Part shown: piece after piece, positions 21,448 to 32,741 of the stretch | Position numbering within the stretch: the first letter of the stretch is position 1 | Layout of the letters: each line of letters starts with the position of its first letter | Assembly: GCA_027886185.1 (NCBI GenBank) | Contig: WOAB01000232.1 | Span: 124,001 to 188,000, forward strand | Origin: Rheum nobile | Lineage: Eukaryota; Streptophyta; Magnoliopsida; Caryophyllales; Polygonaceae | DNA: 64,000 nt | Reading direction: 5' to 3' | The notes under the pieces: model-generated | Seen by the model: only the letters and a program-made list of their open reading frames with translations | Told to the model about the DNA's origin: nothing | Databases searched by the model: none | Translations under genes and position numbers: made by a program

Positions 21448-22109
21448 ATGGCATCCGCTTCAGAAACCTCCCCCCCTAGTGGTGATGTTGCACACCTTCA
21501 AGGATGTCATGGCAAAATGGTGATGCAACCATCCCCCGACCCAAAGGCCGCCGCACTAGGCGCTGTCACTGCTTCCATACATGGGAACAAATCGGGTGGT
21601 CTGCTCAGTTCAGAAGAAACACAGTCTCACGCCACATTTACGGCTTTGAGTGTTGGCATGGAGTGCACCATCAAGGTCTTGGTATGTCGCAAATGGGATG
21701 CGATGGACCCATCTGGGAAATACATTAGCACGGAATTCATTCTCTCCGATGAAATGGTATTGTGCAATTGAATCTTATCCATTTTTCCCGGGAACTTATT
21801 CCCCCTTCATCTCTTATTTTTTACCACGTGTGTGCCAGGGGAGTGCTATTCACTGCATTGCTCGGAGCTCCATTGCCCACTGCTTTGTCTCTAAGCTTGA
21901 AGTAGGCCATCTTTACAGCTTTAGCCGCTTCACTATTATGCCCAACAAAGTTAAATACCGCCTCCGCAAGGACGACCTGTATTTCATCCAATTGGAGGGC
22001 AACACAATTGTTAGGAAACTTAGTTACGACCCTTCGGGGTTTGACCCCTACCCATTTGAGCTCACTGAAATTGAAGATATCGAACTCAATGGCAGCAAGT
22101 TCCTTATTG
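21448..22109 (+). CDS. RPA/DUF223-like OB-fold protein gene, partial (two exons)
   Basis: Exon 1 (21448-21756) begins MASASETSPPSGDVAHLQG and contains TALSVGMECTIKVLVCRKWDAMD and FILSDEM. Exon 2 (21839-22109) begins after TGCCAG with GSAIHCIA and continues KLEVGHLYSFSRFTIMPNKVKYR and YDPSGFDPYPFELTEIEDI. It ends at a GTAGATC donor-like site. The pattern matches the N-terminal OB-fold (DUF223) of plant replication protein A 70-kDa-like proteins, which bind single-stranded DNA and are often spread by Helitrons. No later exon could be found before array B, so the gene is probably truncated at about 193 codons. The start has an in-frame ATG in a reasonable context. Confidence 0.7.
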
Positions 22110-22910
22110 GTAGATCTTTTCGTTGCAATCTACATGTACTTTAACAACCTGTACTTAATATGGTAGAGAGCAGTTCCAAAAGTCTCCAATACTGTGCAAT
22201 TAGCCCACAAAGTAAACCACCTCCTAGCATATAGGTCCGCATATATTACAGAGCCCATGAGGATGCACGCAATTATTCTAACCTGTATTTGAACAAAAAA
22301 TCCATTACGACTGGAATAATCACGATCTAAGCTAAATCTTATTTCTTAAACAAGGGAAAAAATGTCAAACAGACATTCCTATATTAAATCAGGTGAAATA
22401 TGCCGATTCCACGACTTTTTGGGAAATAATTTCATGTTAAGTGAGTTCAGAAATAAACCATTCAACAATATTAATCTTAACTGCTAAATTCTTATTGCCC
22501 TATTCCATTACATCATTACACATTAACAATAGTTAATAAGTAGACATATTAGTGTGCCAATAATTTATACTTAAACAAAATGTCATAAAGCTAGATGTGT
22601 ATGTGGGACCAAATGGCCTACCTCTTCCCACTTTTAAGTGCATATATATATTTCCAGCACATATCTACCACTAAAAGATAAGCTACAGTATCATAGGGGA
22701 AGAAGCATGATTGTACAAATTCAAGAATCAAAATGCAGTAAACATCTATGGTCAAACATGATATCAATTGACACTACCTTACCCGCAAACACCTTCTACT
22801 TCCCGGGGAAAAAACCCAAGCCAAACAATGATCCAGAATGCAACCATGCTCCTTCCCCCTAACCTGGATGAACACAAAATTGGACATACTGAAATCATAC
22901 ACTGCAATGA
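22110..22910. other. Region downstream of the RPA-like exons
   Basis: AT-rich sequence between the last recognisable exon and array B. Short frames occur (for example 22638-22862) but none has coding character. Confidence 0.4.
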
Positions 22911-24255
22911 ACAGGCTCTTTGAATGAGCTCTTAGAGCTCTTTGAACGGGCTCTTTGAATGAGCTCTTAGAGCTCTTTGAACGGGCTCTTTGAATGAGCT
23001 CTTAGAGCTCTTTGAATGAGCTCTTAGAGCTCTATGAACGGGCTCTTTGAATGAGCTCTTTGAACGGGCTCTTTGAATGAGCTCTTAGAGCTCTATGAAC
23101 GGGCTCTTTGAATGAGCTCTTAGAGCTCTTTGAACGGGCTCTTTGAATGAGCTCTTAGTGCTCTTTGAACGGGCTCTTTGAATGAGGTCTTAGAGCTCTT
23201 TGAACGGGCTCTTTGAACGGGATCTTAGAGCTCTTTGAACGGGCTCTTTGAATGAGCTCTTAGAGCTCTTTGAATGAGCTCTTAGAGCTCTTTGAACGTG
23301 CTCTTTGAATGAGCTCTTAGCGCTCTATGAACGGGTTCTTTGAATGAGCTCTTAGAGCTCTATGAACGGGTTCTTTGAATGAGCTCTTAGCGCTCTTTGA
23401 ACGGGCTCTTTGAATGAGGTCTTAGAGCTCTTTGAACGGGCTCTTTGAACGGGCTCTTAGAGCTCTTTGAACGGGCTCTTTGAATGAGCTCTTTGAACGG
23501 GCTCTTTGAATGAGCTCTTAGCGCTCTATGAACGGGCTCTTTGAATGAGCTCTTAGCGCTCTATGAACGGGCTCTTTGAATGAGGTCTTAGCGCTCTTTG
23601 AACGGGCTCTTTGAATGAGCTCTTTGAACGGGCTCTTTGAATGAGCTCTTAGAGCTCTTTGAACGGACTCTTTGAATGAGCTCTTACCGCTCTATGAACG
23701 AGCTCTTTGAATGAGCTCTTAGCGCTCTTTGAACGGGCTCTTTGAATGAGCTCTTAGCGCTCTTTGAACGGGCTATTTGAATGAGCTCTTAGCGCTCTAT
23801 GAACGGGCTCTTTGAATGAGCTCTTAGCGCTCTATGAACGGGCTCTTTGAATGAGCTCTTAGCGCTCTTTGAACGGGCTCTTTGAATGAGCTCTTTGAAC
23901 GGGCTCTTAGAGCTCTTTGAACGGACTCTTTGAATGAGCTCTTAGAGCTCTTTGAATGAGCTCTTAGAGCTCTTTGAACGGGCTCTTTGAATGAGCTCTT
24001 AGCGCTCTATGAATGGGCTCTTTGAATGAGCTCTTAGCGCTCTTTGAACGGGCTCTTTGAATGAGGTATTAGAGCTCTTTGAACGGGCTCTTTGAATGAG
24101 CTCTTAGAGCTCTTTGAATGAGCTCTTTGAACGGCCTCTTTGAATAAGCTCTTAGCGCTCTATGAACGGGCTCTTTGAATGAGCTCTTATCGCTCTTTGA
24201 ACGGGCTCTTTGAATGAGGTCTTAGAGCTCTTTGAACGGGCTCTCTGAATGAGCT
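22911..24255. repeat. GAGCTC minisatellite array B
   Basis: About 1.34 kb of units such as GGGCTCTTTGAATGAGCTCTTAGAGCTCTTTGAAC, with AGCGCTC in place of AGAGCTC in many. It shares the GAGCTCTTTGAA core with array A but lacks the TTCAAA half of the palindrome, so it is a distinct subfamily. It resumes after the foldback insertion at 25012-25075. Confidence 0.95.
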
Positions 24256-25011
24256 TGTAACACCCCCAGGCCAAGCTACCCAGCCACTAAGCCACCCAGC
24301 CACCCAACGGTGCCGGTACTGGCGCCGCCTGTGAGCCCATAAGAGCCGCATCTCTATCACCCCAACCCTTCCTTGGGAGCTCTTCCTAATTAATTAGGCA
24401 GCCATCTCCAAGAGGCTGTTCGCAAGACTCGAACTCGAGACCTCCCGCTTTAACAAGTGGCTTAACGCCCAATTGGTAACAAGTGGGCGTTAAGCCACTT
24501 GTTAAAGCGGAAGGTCTCGAGTTCGAGCCTTGCGAACAACCTCTTGGAGATGGCTGCCTAATTAATTAGGAGGAGCTCCCAAGGAAGGGTTGGGGTGATA
24601 GAGTTGCGGCTCTTGTGGGCTCACAGGCGGCGCCAGTATCGGCACCGATACCGTTGGGTGGCTTGGCCTGGGGGTGTTACAAAAAAATGCACTTTTTAAT
24701 GGGTTCAGACGGCCTGGTGACAACGACCAGCCGGATCACCCAGTACCTTGCAGGGCACTACACCCAACCCATCCTTGGGAGCTCCTCCTAATTAATTAGG
24801 CAGCCATCTCCAAGAGGTTGTTCGTGAGTCTCGAGTTTGAGCCTTGCGAACAACCTCTTGGAGATGGCTGCCTAATTAATTAGGAGGAGCTCCCAAGGAA
24901 GGGTTGGGGTGATAGAGTTGCGGCTCTTGTGGGCTCACAGGCGGCGCCAGTACCGACACCGACACCGTTGGGTGGCTTGGTGGCTGGGTAGCTTGGCCTG
25001 TGGGTGTTACA
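24256..25011. mobile_element. Foldback insertion, TGTAACAC..GTGTTACA, with tRNA-like internal sequence
   Basis: The first part (24256-24681) is an almost complete hairpin. TGTAACACCCCCAGGCC at the left equals the reverse complement of the right end. The arms are about 200 bp and meet near 24473. The second part (about 24720-25011) is a related, less complete foldback that also ends GTGTTACA. Arms contain GGTCTCGAGTTCGAGCCTTGCG, resembling a tRNA B box, near CCCAATTGGTA, resembling part of an A box. This raises the possibility of inverted SINE copies. The whole insertion interrupts array B and has GAGCT on both sides (24251-24255, 25012-25016), but GAGCT is everywhere in this array. Confidence 0.6.
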
Positions 25012-25064
25012 GAGCTCTTTGAACGAGCTCTTTGAATGAGCTCTTTGAATGAGCTCTTAGAGCT

Positions 25065-25385
25065 CTTTGAAGAGAAGAGCCCGCTCAAGGCTTCGCTCCA
25101 ACAGAAGAGCCCGCTCAAGACTTCCCTCGTAGAGAAGAGCCCGCTCAAGGCCTCACGCAAACAGAAGAGCCCGTTCAAGGCTTCGCTCCAACAGAAGAGC
25201 CCGCTCAAGACTTCCCTCGAAGAGAAGAGCCCGCTCAAGGCCTCACGCAAACAGAAGAGCCCGGTGACGGCCTCACCCAAACAGAAGAGCCTGTTCAAGG
25301 CCTCAGGCAAACAAAAGAGCCCGTTAAAGGCTTCGCTCAAACAGAAGAGCCCGCTCAAAACTTCCCTCGAAGAGAAGAGCTTTTG
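25065..25385 (+). repeat. 30-bp repeat array encoding (E/Q)KSPLKxS units
   Basis: About ten units of the pattern AGAAGAGCCCGCTCAAGGC(C/T)TC occur in a row. The frame 25036-25407 stays open and repeats KSPLKAS / KSPLKTS every 10 residues. The units keep codon phase, so this could be a coding minisatellite from a captured basic protein or simply a 30-bp satellite. No start context, promoter or domain supports a real gene. Confidence 0.75.
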
Positions 25386-25998
25386 TAGATTTCTGTATGT
25401 ATTTTAAAAATCCTGGGGTTGCATTCTGAGATAGTATTATGTATTGCTTTTACGAATATACATGTTTGGGCATTGAGCCAGGCCACATCAAAAAACAAAA
25501 TACACAGCAATATCAGCCAAATCAATCTCTTACAAACAAGTGATCCCAACTATTTGACTATTGGGAACAACTGTAAGCTAAATTATCAAAACACGAGTCG
25601 TTACAAAACCAAAGCCGAATCCTAAGAAGAAGAAAAAAACGCCCTCTTATAAATAAGAAACGTACCACACAGAAGTGCTAAATTATCCAGCAAAAAAAAA
25701 GAACCATTTTAGTGCAAAAGTATGCTACATAACCCTAATCATATTGACAGATATCTTCTTCGAGTGTTAAATTAGGTTATACGGTTGTTAATGAATATGA
25801 ACCCCCACTGTGAATGACCTTAGGGTTTTGATCTCCAAATTATATTAAAACCTATAGAACACTATTTGAACTCCAAATTAAATGAATATTTGCAGTAGAA
25901 CTTTTTCATTACTTGAAATATTCTTACATTGTTATAATATATGTACTTTCCACTAACGCTTATTAAGAATACAACCAGTATCCACAAAAACCGCATAT

Positions 25999-26027
25999 CC
26001 GTGCGAAACACGGGCTTAGAAATCTAG
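25999..26027 (+). other. Helitron 3' terminal hairpin and CTAG end
   Basis: CCGTGCGAAACACGGGC can pair with itself, and CTAG follows 8-9 bases later, just before the flanking T. This is the replication-termination signal of plant Helitrons. Confidence 0.85.
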
Positions 26028-26692
26028 TAATTTTTAGAATTGAAGGAAAGCGAAAAGCCTTTATTTATTTTTTCTGACAAAGAAGAGGCAAAAATCCTTT
26101 ATTTATTTACTCAGAGGAAAGTATCGCGTGATTAGCGGGCGGCGTAGAGAGTCGAAAGTAGCTAGCTTTGTGTAGTAATTAGCAAATAAAATACGCAATT
26201 TCCTTCTAATTTACCACATATAATTATAAAATGTAAATGTATAAGTAAATAGCTTATTTCCAATAACCAAATTTGTTTATCTCCGCTTACGTTTTCATAT
26301 GTTGAAACTAAACATTAACAAAACTGAAAAATACTGATCGATTCCATTTGTTCACCCTTACGGAATGTAAGATTGAATTGATTTGACTTAGCTTGCTTGC
26401 AACCTAATTTAATGATCTATTTTATCACATTTGTTGCCTACAAAGACTGTTGCTACTATACAAGACCTAAAAAAAAAAACTTGCTACTATAATGTCACAA
26501 CGAATCATATATTATACGAGTATTCAACTTCTTTAATTACCATCAATCTCCACAACTAGCTGATCAGCTTGGTGTTGAAACGTAAGGAGGAAAATACGAA
26601 ATAATAACAACAGAATTGAGAGACGAAATTTTATGAAGAAAACTCCTTCAAATAGGAAGCATTTTTCCAAATACTTATTCGCCTAGCTTGTG
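26028..26692. other. AT-rich intergenic DNA, no gene seen
   Basis: No open frame with coding character and no transposon ends recognised. Confidence 0.45.
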
Positions 26693-26996
26693 TTTGTTTG
26701 GTTGGGAAGTAAATTTCCATGATTTTAAATACCTTGAGAAGTGATATCAAATATATGTGTTTGGTTGGTTTTTTGTTTTTGAAAAATCTCGGAATTTGAA
26801 TTCATGGGATTTTCAATTCCTACAAAACATAGGAAATGCAATTACCTAGGGAGGGGTGGGTAAGATTTTCTTCCCTTATATTTTCCATGATTTAGATTTT
26901 AACCAAACATAATTTATCAATTCCCATATTTTGATTTCACATGAATTAATTTCCTAGAATTACACTTCCCGTATTCAACCAAACAAGTACAGGCCG
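26693..26996. mobile_element. MITE with TTTGTTTGGTTG ends
   Basis: The left end GTGTTTGTTTGGTTGGGAAG is mirrored by TCAACCAAACAAGTAC at the right. The inner AAGTAAATTTCC..ACTTCCC arms are also complementary. About 304 bp, no coding capacity. It shares the AAGTGTAATTC word (inverted) with the MITE at 7151. The target duplication could not be settled. Confidence 0.55.
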
Positions 26997-27418
26997 ATTT
27001 TACATCGCTAGATGCCTAGATGATGATGATGTCAGACACACGCATGTCATTCTATTATTCGAGTCATGTTAGAATTTAATCACATCATCTGCGTAATGTT
27101 AACTTCGCATGAAAGTAATGTGTTACGTTTCCACCACGTTAATTTAACGCTTGTTCACCAAAGCAATATATGGATTGCCGACTCTAACGCCATAAACTGT
27201 CGTGTTCTTCATTCAACGCATTCTTCCAAACTTCGTATAAAGCAAAGGAAATCAATTAAGAGAAGATAACCACGCATGTCGTCGCCCCTCGACACATGGC
27301 ACCTCGCAAAATTGATCCAATCAACTTTCAACACACCTCTGTCGACCTTAATCGCATGACCAATCATCGGCCACCAGGCATCCTCTGACTGCCACTGAGA
27401 AAAAGCAGCACACTTTCC
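26997..27418. other. Unassigned region upstream of a TATA-like box
   Basis: Moderately GC-rich sequence containing ATCATCGGCCACC- and CGCATGTCG-like words. It may be a promoter, but no gene can be attached to it. Confidence 0.3.
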
Positions 27419-27429
27419 CTATAAATAGG
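27419..27429 (+). promoter_or_regulatory. TATA box (CTATAAATAGG)
   Basis: A textbook plant TATA element is followed within 30-40 bp by a plausible transcription start in GGAATTTTGGCC. It could drive an unrecognised gene or be the promoter of an LTR. Confidence 0.5.
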
Positions 27430-29160
27430 CCTCTGCGTCCGCAAAGGAATTTTGGCCGGAGATTCATTTTTTTTTGGAGTGTTTTATCTCTTCGAAATTC
27501 TATGTATGTTCTCGTGTGTTTGTGAGAAAAGTGTAAAGTGTTTTGTGATTAATAAGAAAAGAGTGTTTCATGTACATTGCGTTCTTTTCTATATCGCGTT
27601 ATTTCTTGTGTTTGTTTGTTCTTCTTGTTCAACGCGTTCTTTAGATAGTCAAACGCCTACCCTTCGCTCACTCAATAGCGCAGGAATCATCACTAACCTT
27701 AGTGGACAACATATATGAAACCTGGAAATTTTGCAAAGCTACTATAGTAAATATTACGTAGAAGTCAGTGGGAACACTTTGATCGATCGTAAGCCACTAA
27801 AAAAGGTTTCAGATTCTGGTCAACTAGAGGATACGAAGAGGAAAGATTGGTAGGGTGGTCGTTCAAACAACGGTACGCCGATGAACAGGGGTGGACCGGA
27901 TACCTGCAGGATTGTGAGGAAGGTGAGTAAAAAAAAACGCTAAAGCTTTTTGTTTAGGTGGGGGAAGAAGGGAAAAAAAGATCGTGGAAGATTTCACAAT
28001 TTAGGGCTTTACAAAGGAAAAATTTTGGGGATTGTTGTTTAAGAAGTTGTTTTTGTAATTGTTTATGTTGTTATTCCTCTTGGATTTGTGCTTCTTTTCA
28101 TGGAATTGATTGGATTTGATGACCATCTTTGCTTCCTTGCCATAAATTTGGGGATTGTGTAATGGTTTTTTACTTTGGTCTTCCATTAATTATCTTCATG
28201 GAGAATACAAGAGACTCATTTATTTGTTGGTGGGAGTTTTATCCAATGTTGGTAGTATGGGAGATTATCCCTTGATAGTAGAGTGAGAGTTTATCTCTTG
28301 TTGTTGGATGTTGTTGTTGAGTTTGAATTTTTAAAGAGAGGAGGGAGTGTTTTGAGTTTTACTTCATACAAGTTACTTAATTAGAAAGGGAAAGAATTCC
28401 CCTCATACTTCTTAATATTACCATTTTTTTTTCCTTCACTTCCCATGCCGTCTTTTCTCATTTTTTCCATTAATTATAAATCCTCCTCATACCTCTTCAT
28501 ATTACCAATTTTCTTATTATATATTTCCACTCTTTGGGTTTTGCCCCTTAACTTTCACCCCTTTAATTTTTTAACTAAATTTACATTAATTTTTTGGTTG
28601 AACCTCTTTATTCGGACGCTATCCAAACCGTTGATTAGATAGAGTCTTATCGACGCTAATCACAAAAAAAAAGTCGTACTGCCACTATAATGTCAAATGT
28701 TACAAGTTATAAAGGGTAACTCCCAATTACTTTCAATTCCCAAAATGATCTCTTTTATTAACTTTTACAACTATCAATTAAGTCAAGTTGTTCACCCAAC
28801 ACCTTTACTTCATGTTATAAGAAGCATTCTCTTCGTGTGGAGTTGACCTTGGGCTTTTGGATAGAGTTTGTGTTCTGGATGAGGTTGTGGTTGTGTGATT
28901 CTTGATGGCTCTTCGAGATGTGGCAATTCCCAAGAGTTTCATCACACTTCCCCAGGAGAGAGTCCTCATGCTAGCCTGCTCCCCGGCTACGCGACGCTAC
29001 GTTAGTTTCTACTCACTTGTTTCTGTCTTACTCACCGGTTCCATGGATCATCTAAGTTTTCATTATGATTAGTTTGCTTTTTTTTGTATCATTTGTTCTT
29101 GTATTGTGTTTCATGTCGGTTTGTCCGGCTACCGAGTTTCTCGGTCTCTCAATTTACAAG
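27430..29160 (+). other. Possible exons of an unidentified transcript after the TATA box
   Basis: A T/GT-rich leader-like stretch extends to about 27720. At about 27809-27922 a frame reads KGFRFWSTRGYEEERLVGW and continues to a consensus GAAG|GTGAGT donor. An ATG at 28909 opens about 32 codons (MALRDVAIPKSF..) up to a GTTAGT site. Neither peptide is recognised and the two cannot be linked confidently. The rest is T-rich, with no repeats identified. I record these as weak candidates only. Confidence 0.25.
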
Positions 29161-29440
29161 GTATGTCTGGTACTTCAAATTCTTTCCTTATCGAAAAAAG
29201 GTTTTAGATTACTAACACATTTTTTATCGAAGAAGAAATGACACATATTCTTTTCAATTCTATTTCTATTCTTTTCTTGGTTGGGGCATTTTATTTTATT
29301 TTTTATACAAGACAAACAATAGGGTCCATTCAATAACATTTGACAACCCTGAATCATCCCAATGGATGATCATACATTGAATTCAAACAGTAGAGCTCAT
29401 AATGAGAAGTACGTAACGCTGCTCTAAAAAGTGGTGGAGG

Positions 29441-29850
29441 CACTAGTACAATAGCATTTTATCTCGGTTCCGTTCCTTCATTTATCTCGGTTTTGACTTC
29501 ATTTATTTCGGTTTTGAACCGAGTTATTAGTTGCGGAATAAAAAAGAAAATAGGACACATCCGTGATAATTGTAATTTTTTATCCCGGTTGTTTATCCGT
29601 GATAATTTGTCTTAATAACCGACATATAAGAAAGGCATGCACATTCTATCATATGTTAATATCACGGTTTATGACCGAGATATAATGTATAAAACCGTGA
29701 TATACATAGTATATATAATATATAATGTACAAAACTTTAAAATACATAGTATAGATATCGGTTCTAACCGGGATAAAAAGTGGACACCACGCACGTGGGA
29801 ATTTGATTTTATCGCGGTATTTCACAATCGAAAAATATACTATAAAAACT
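29441..29850. mobile_element. Possible CACTA element terminus with subterminal CGGTT repeats
   Basis: CACTAGTACAATAGC at 29441 looks like a CACTA-type end. It is followed by repeated TATCTCGGTTTTGA, TATCCCGGTT, AACCGTGATAT and TATCGGTTCTAACCGGGATA words in both orientations, like the subterminal repeats of En/Spm elements. No matching TAGTG end or transposase was found, so it is a remnant at most. Confidence 0.4.
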
Positions 29851-31599
29851 AGCGTGAAGAGAGAATATTTCAGGGTTTTTGCACCTGGAATATAAAATTG
29901 TTTGTTTTTTGTCGGCTACGTGTTAATTTGGTTATTCCTTATTCTGTTTATAGCTTTTCATCTCATCAATCACATTGCATCTTTCATCTCATAATGAGTC
30001 ACACTATATCATATGCCAAAAAAGTTTCATATATTCTTCATAAAAAAAGTATACACAAGTCGACTTCAAAACAACTTAAACTAACTAATAAAGTAAAACA
30101 AATTTGTACATATGTTAGATAAGAATCAATGCCCTAACTAAAAAATGTATTATCTCTAGCTAACAAGATACTAACTAAGTCTGTATCTACTAATACTTGG
30201 GGATACGAGTTGAAGCGTGAAGAATTTGAATCCTTGCAATTGAGGACCTGGACAAATTAATTAAGAAAATAGAGCATGTTATTTCAAATTACATGTATAT
30301 ATGATATAAATGGTATTGAAACTTTATTATTAGCTATCCACAAATTTAAAAACCCTTCAGAATTTGAAACATCATGTTGGCCTAGCCTAAAAGATAATAA
30401 TTTACCTACTTGTTGGTAATTTCACTGAAGAATTCCAATCACTCCACTCGAATTTGATCAATTTTTCCTCGTGTAAACTTATCCTTTCTTGAGCAATACT
30501 GCATATTTGAACACAAGTTAGATTATATATGGAGTTACTTATCTACATTACTTGAGAAAAAAAAAGATAAAATAAACAGAAAGTACCTCAAATGCTCAAC
30601 ACTAACAGTAAAAATGACTATAATTGAAAGATCATCCGGAAAAATTGATATTTTTTGCTTCGATTCAGAACTAAAACAAAGAGCATGATGTATATCCAAA
30701 AACTAGTATATAAGCTTGTTTGACTTGTGTGTTTGCATTCCTAAAAGTATTTAATTTCACCTTAAACTCTTCAGATTGTCGAGTGCTAATGAATTTATTC
30801 CATTGATCTTGACTATTGTATTGAGTATACTTTTTGGAGGACTTAAAAGAAGATCATCATTTTCGTCAAGCATGTGAGGTCTTGTCAAATCTTACTAAGC
30901 TTGGACCTCCTCCATAAAGTATTGGCTACCTTCAATAACCAAGACTTATTTGTTGCGGAAGAATAAAGATCATCTAGAAAGCACCTAAAAAAGACATACA
31001 AGTTACATGTTAAAATTAAGAGAACATAAATAGGAGTTGAAAATTATTTTGATATGAAGATTGCACATGTGATTATTCTCTCCAACTCTAACCTTATAGC
31101 CTTTAGAGATCTCAACATTATTTTTGTAAAAAGTATTTTCATTCTCTGTCTACCAAATGACAATTGGCTAGCATGTAAATTAATGTAGTCGTTCTGCTCT
31201 CCAAAACATGTACTAGTCAAATAAATTGCAGATAACACACATGAGAGGCATTTTAAAACCAAAAAAAATTGTTATAGATTGTACACATGAGAGGCTCTTT
31301 AGAACAACAAACTTTTGGTTGTACAAAGTACACATGAAAGACATCTATTTTAGGTTCTCTCTGAATAATCTTTACATTTGCATTGAGGTCTTCGTATAAG
31401 GGAGGACATTAAATGCTAGTGTGCAAAACCTGATAATCTTATATTTTAGAAACGTCTACAACAAATGAATGCAATTGTTTGACTAAGTGTCATTGATCTA
31501 GACAAAACAAATAAAATCATGTTACTATCCAAAATGTTGTTCAAGAACAATGAAGAAATACAAGCTCTGAGATATGAGCTTCTATACTCTTTTATCTTC
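29851..31599. other. AT-rich intergenic DNA, no gene seen
   Basis: Several short frames occur but none carries a domain. A local near-repeat (ACACATGAGAGGC.., about 31238-31340) is present. Confidence 0.4.
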
Positions 31600-32281
31600 C
31601 GATGATGTCCATCCCTAATCTCATGAAGGGCCAAGGAGCTAGAGTCGGATGGAGCATCTCCGATGGCTAATGCGTGACAGGTGTGTGTCGTTGGCAGGTG
31701 TTGCATTTCCTAACGTAATTTGTCGCGTCTTTGTTCATTGTGGGCCACTAGTAGCCTGTCCTGAGAGCTTTGTCGGATAGGCTGCGTCCTCTAGTGTGGT
31801 TCCCGCATTCTCCGTCGTGTAGGGACTGTAAGACGCATCGTACCTCGGTTGTTTCGAGGCAACGTAGGTATAGGCCTGTGACAGATCGTTTGAACAACAC
31901 GTTATCTTTTAAATCAAATGTTACGGCTTGTACCTTGAGTCTTTTAGCTTCTGCTTTGTCTGCTGGGAGAGTTCCATCTTTGAGCCACTTGATGTAGAGG
32001 GTGGTCCAATCGTCTTGGTCGCCCACCAATTCTTCTTCTATATGGTCGCCTACCTCTGCTGAGACAACGTCTTCTAGGGGTAGCTCAGCCATTGTCTGAA
32101 TGTCGCTTGGATTAGGTGTCTTGAAGGCTTTGGGGACGACTGGTGTGGTGATATGTGCTAATGAAATGTTGCGGAAGTCGTTAGGATGCAAGGTGGAGCC
32201 AAGGTTTGCTAGGGGTTTGGATTGTGTTTTGAGGTCGCGTGAGACTTGTCCAATGGTGAAGTTTTGGAATTTGCTTGCCAA
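31600..32281 (-). pseudogene. Gypsy pol: RNase H linker and integrase zinc-binding domain, truncated
   Basis: The frame 32281-31748 runs MASKFQNFTIGQVSRD.. to LLxxLHDGECGNHTRGRSL and ends at a stop where the family has Y. Beyond the stop it reads WPTMNKDATNYVRKCNTCQRHTP. The H..H..C..C pattern is the integrase HHCC zinc-binding domain, which helps insert retroelement DNA. Another stop follows, then WPFMRLGMDIIG, the start of the catalytic core, where homology stops. The catalytic core with its DDE residues is missing. Confidence 0.8.
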
Positions 32282-32741
32282 CTTTTTGACGATATCTCTA
32301 TGCTATCATTTTGTCATCTTTGGCAGCGTACGAACCTTGTACTTGGTTGACAATTAGAAGAGAACCGCATGTCACCTCTATGATCAAAATCACGAGATCG
32401 TGTGCGAGTGTTTATTCGAATACGAGGGCTTCATACTCTGTTTCATTGTTAGTCGTGTCCTATTCACATATCACAACTTGGGCTATATGGTCCCCTTGTG
32501 GTGATTTTAGTACGATACCTAGACCGACCCTCTTACGTTCAATGCTCCGTCTATATGGAGTTGCCAGATGCCCCTATTTTCTTCGAATTCTAGCTATTCG
32601 ACCTCCTTCGTGGTTTCTTATTCTAGTGTCGGGCTAAAATCAGCCACAAATTAAGTCGGCTAAAGCTTGAGATTTGATTGTTGTCCTTGGTTCCTACTCG
32701 ATGTCGAATCCGTTGAGGTGTACGACCCACTTGGTCATTCA

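Larger units (their letters stand above)
17907..26027 (+). mobile_element. Non-autonomous Helitron with captured sequences
   Basis: The 5' end is A|TCTATATATATA..AAAAGTTGG at 17907, a form common at plant Helitron starts. The 3' end is a GC hairpin (CCGTGCGAAACACGGGC, about 25999-26015) followed by CTAG at 26024-26027 and a T. Insertion is between A and T with no target duplication, as expected for rolling-circle elements. No Rep/helicase is present. The cargo is an inverted copy of the gene 5' region found at 478-1190, an RPA/DUF223-like gene, two large minisatellites, a foldback element and a small coding-like repeat array. The 5' boundary is less certain than the 3' one, because the start lies in a TA repeat. 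Confidence 0.8.

Noticed and set aside
19690..24255. Regular repeats that could be mistaken for a CRISPR array
   Set aside because: Units are contiguous without unique spacers and sit in a plant Helitron; this is a minisatellite.
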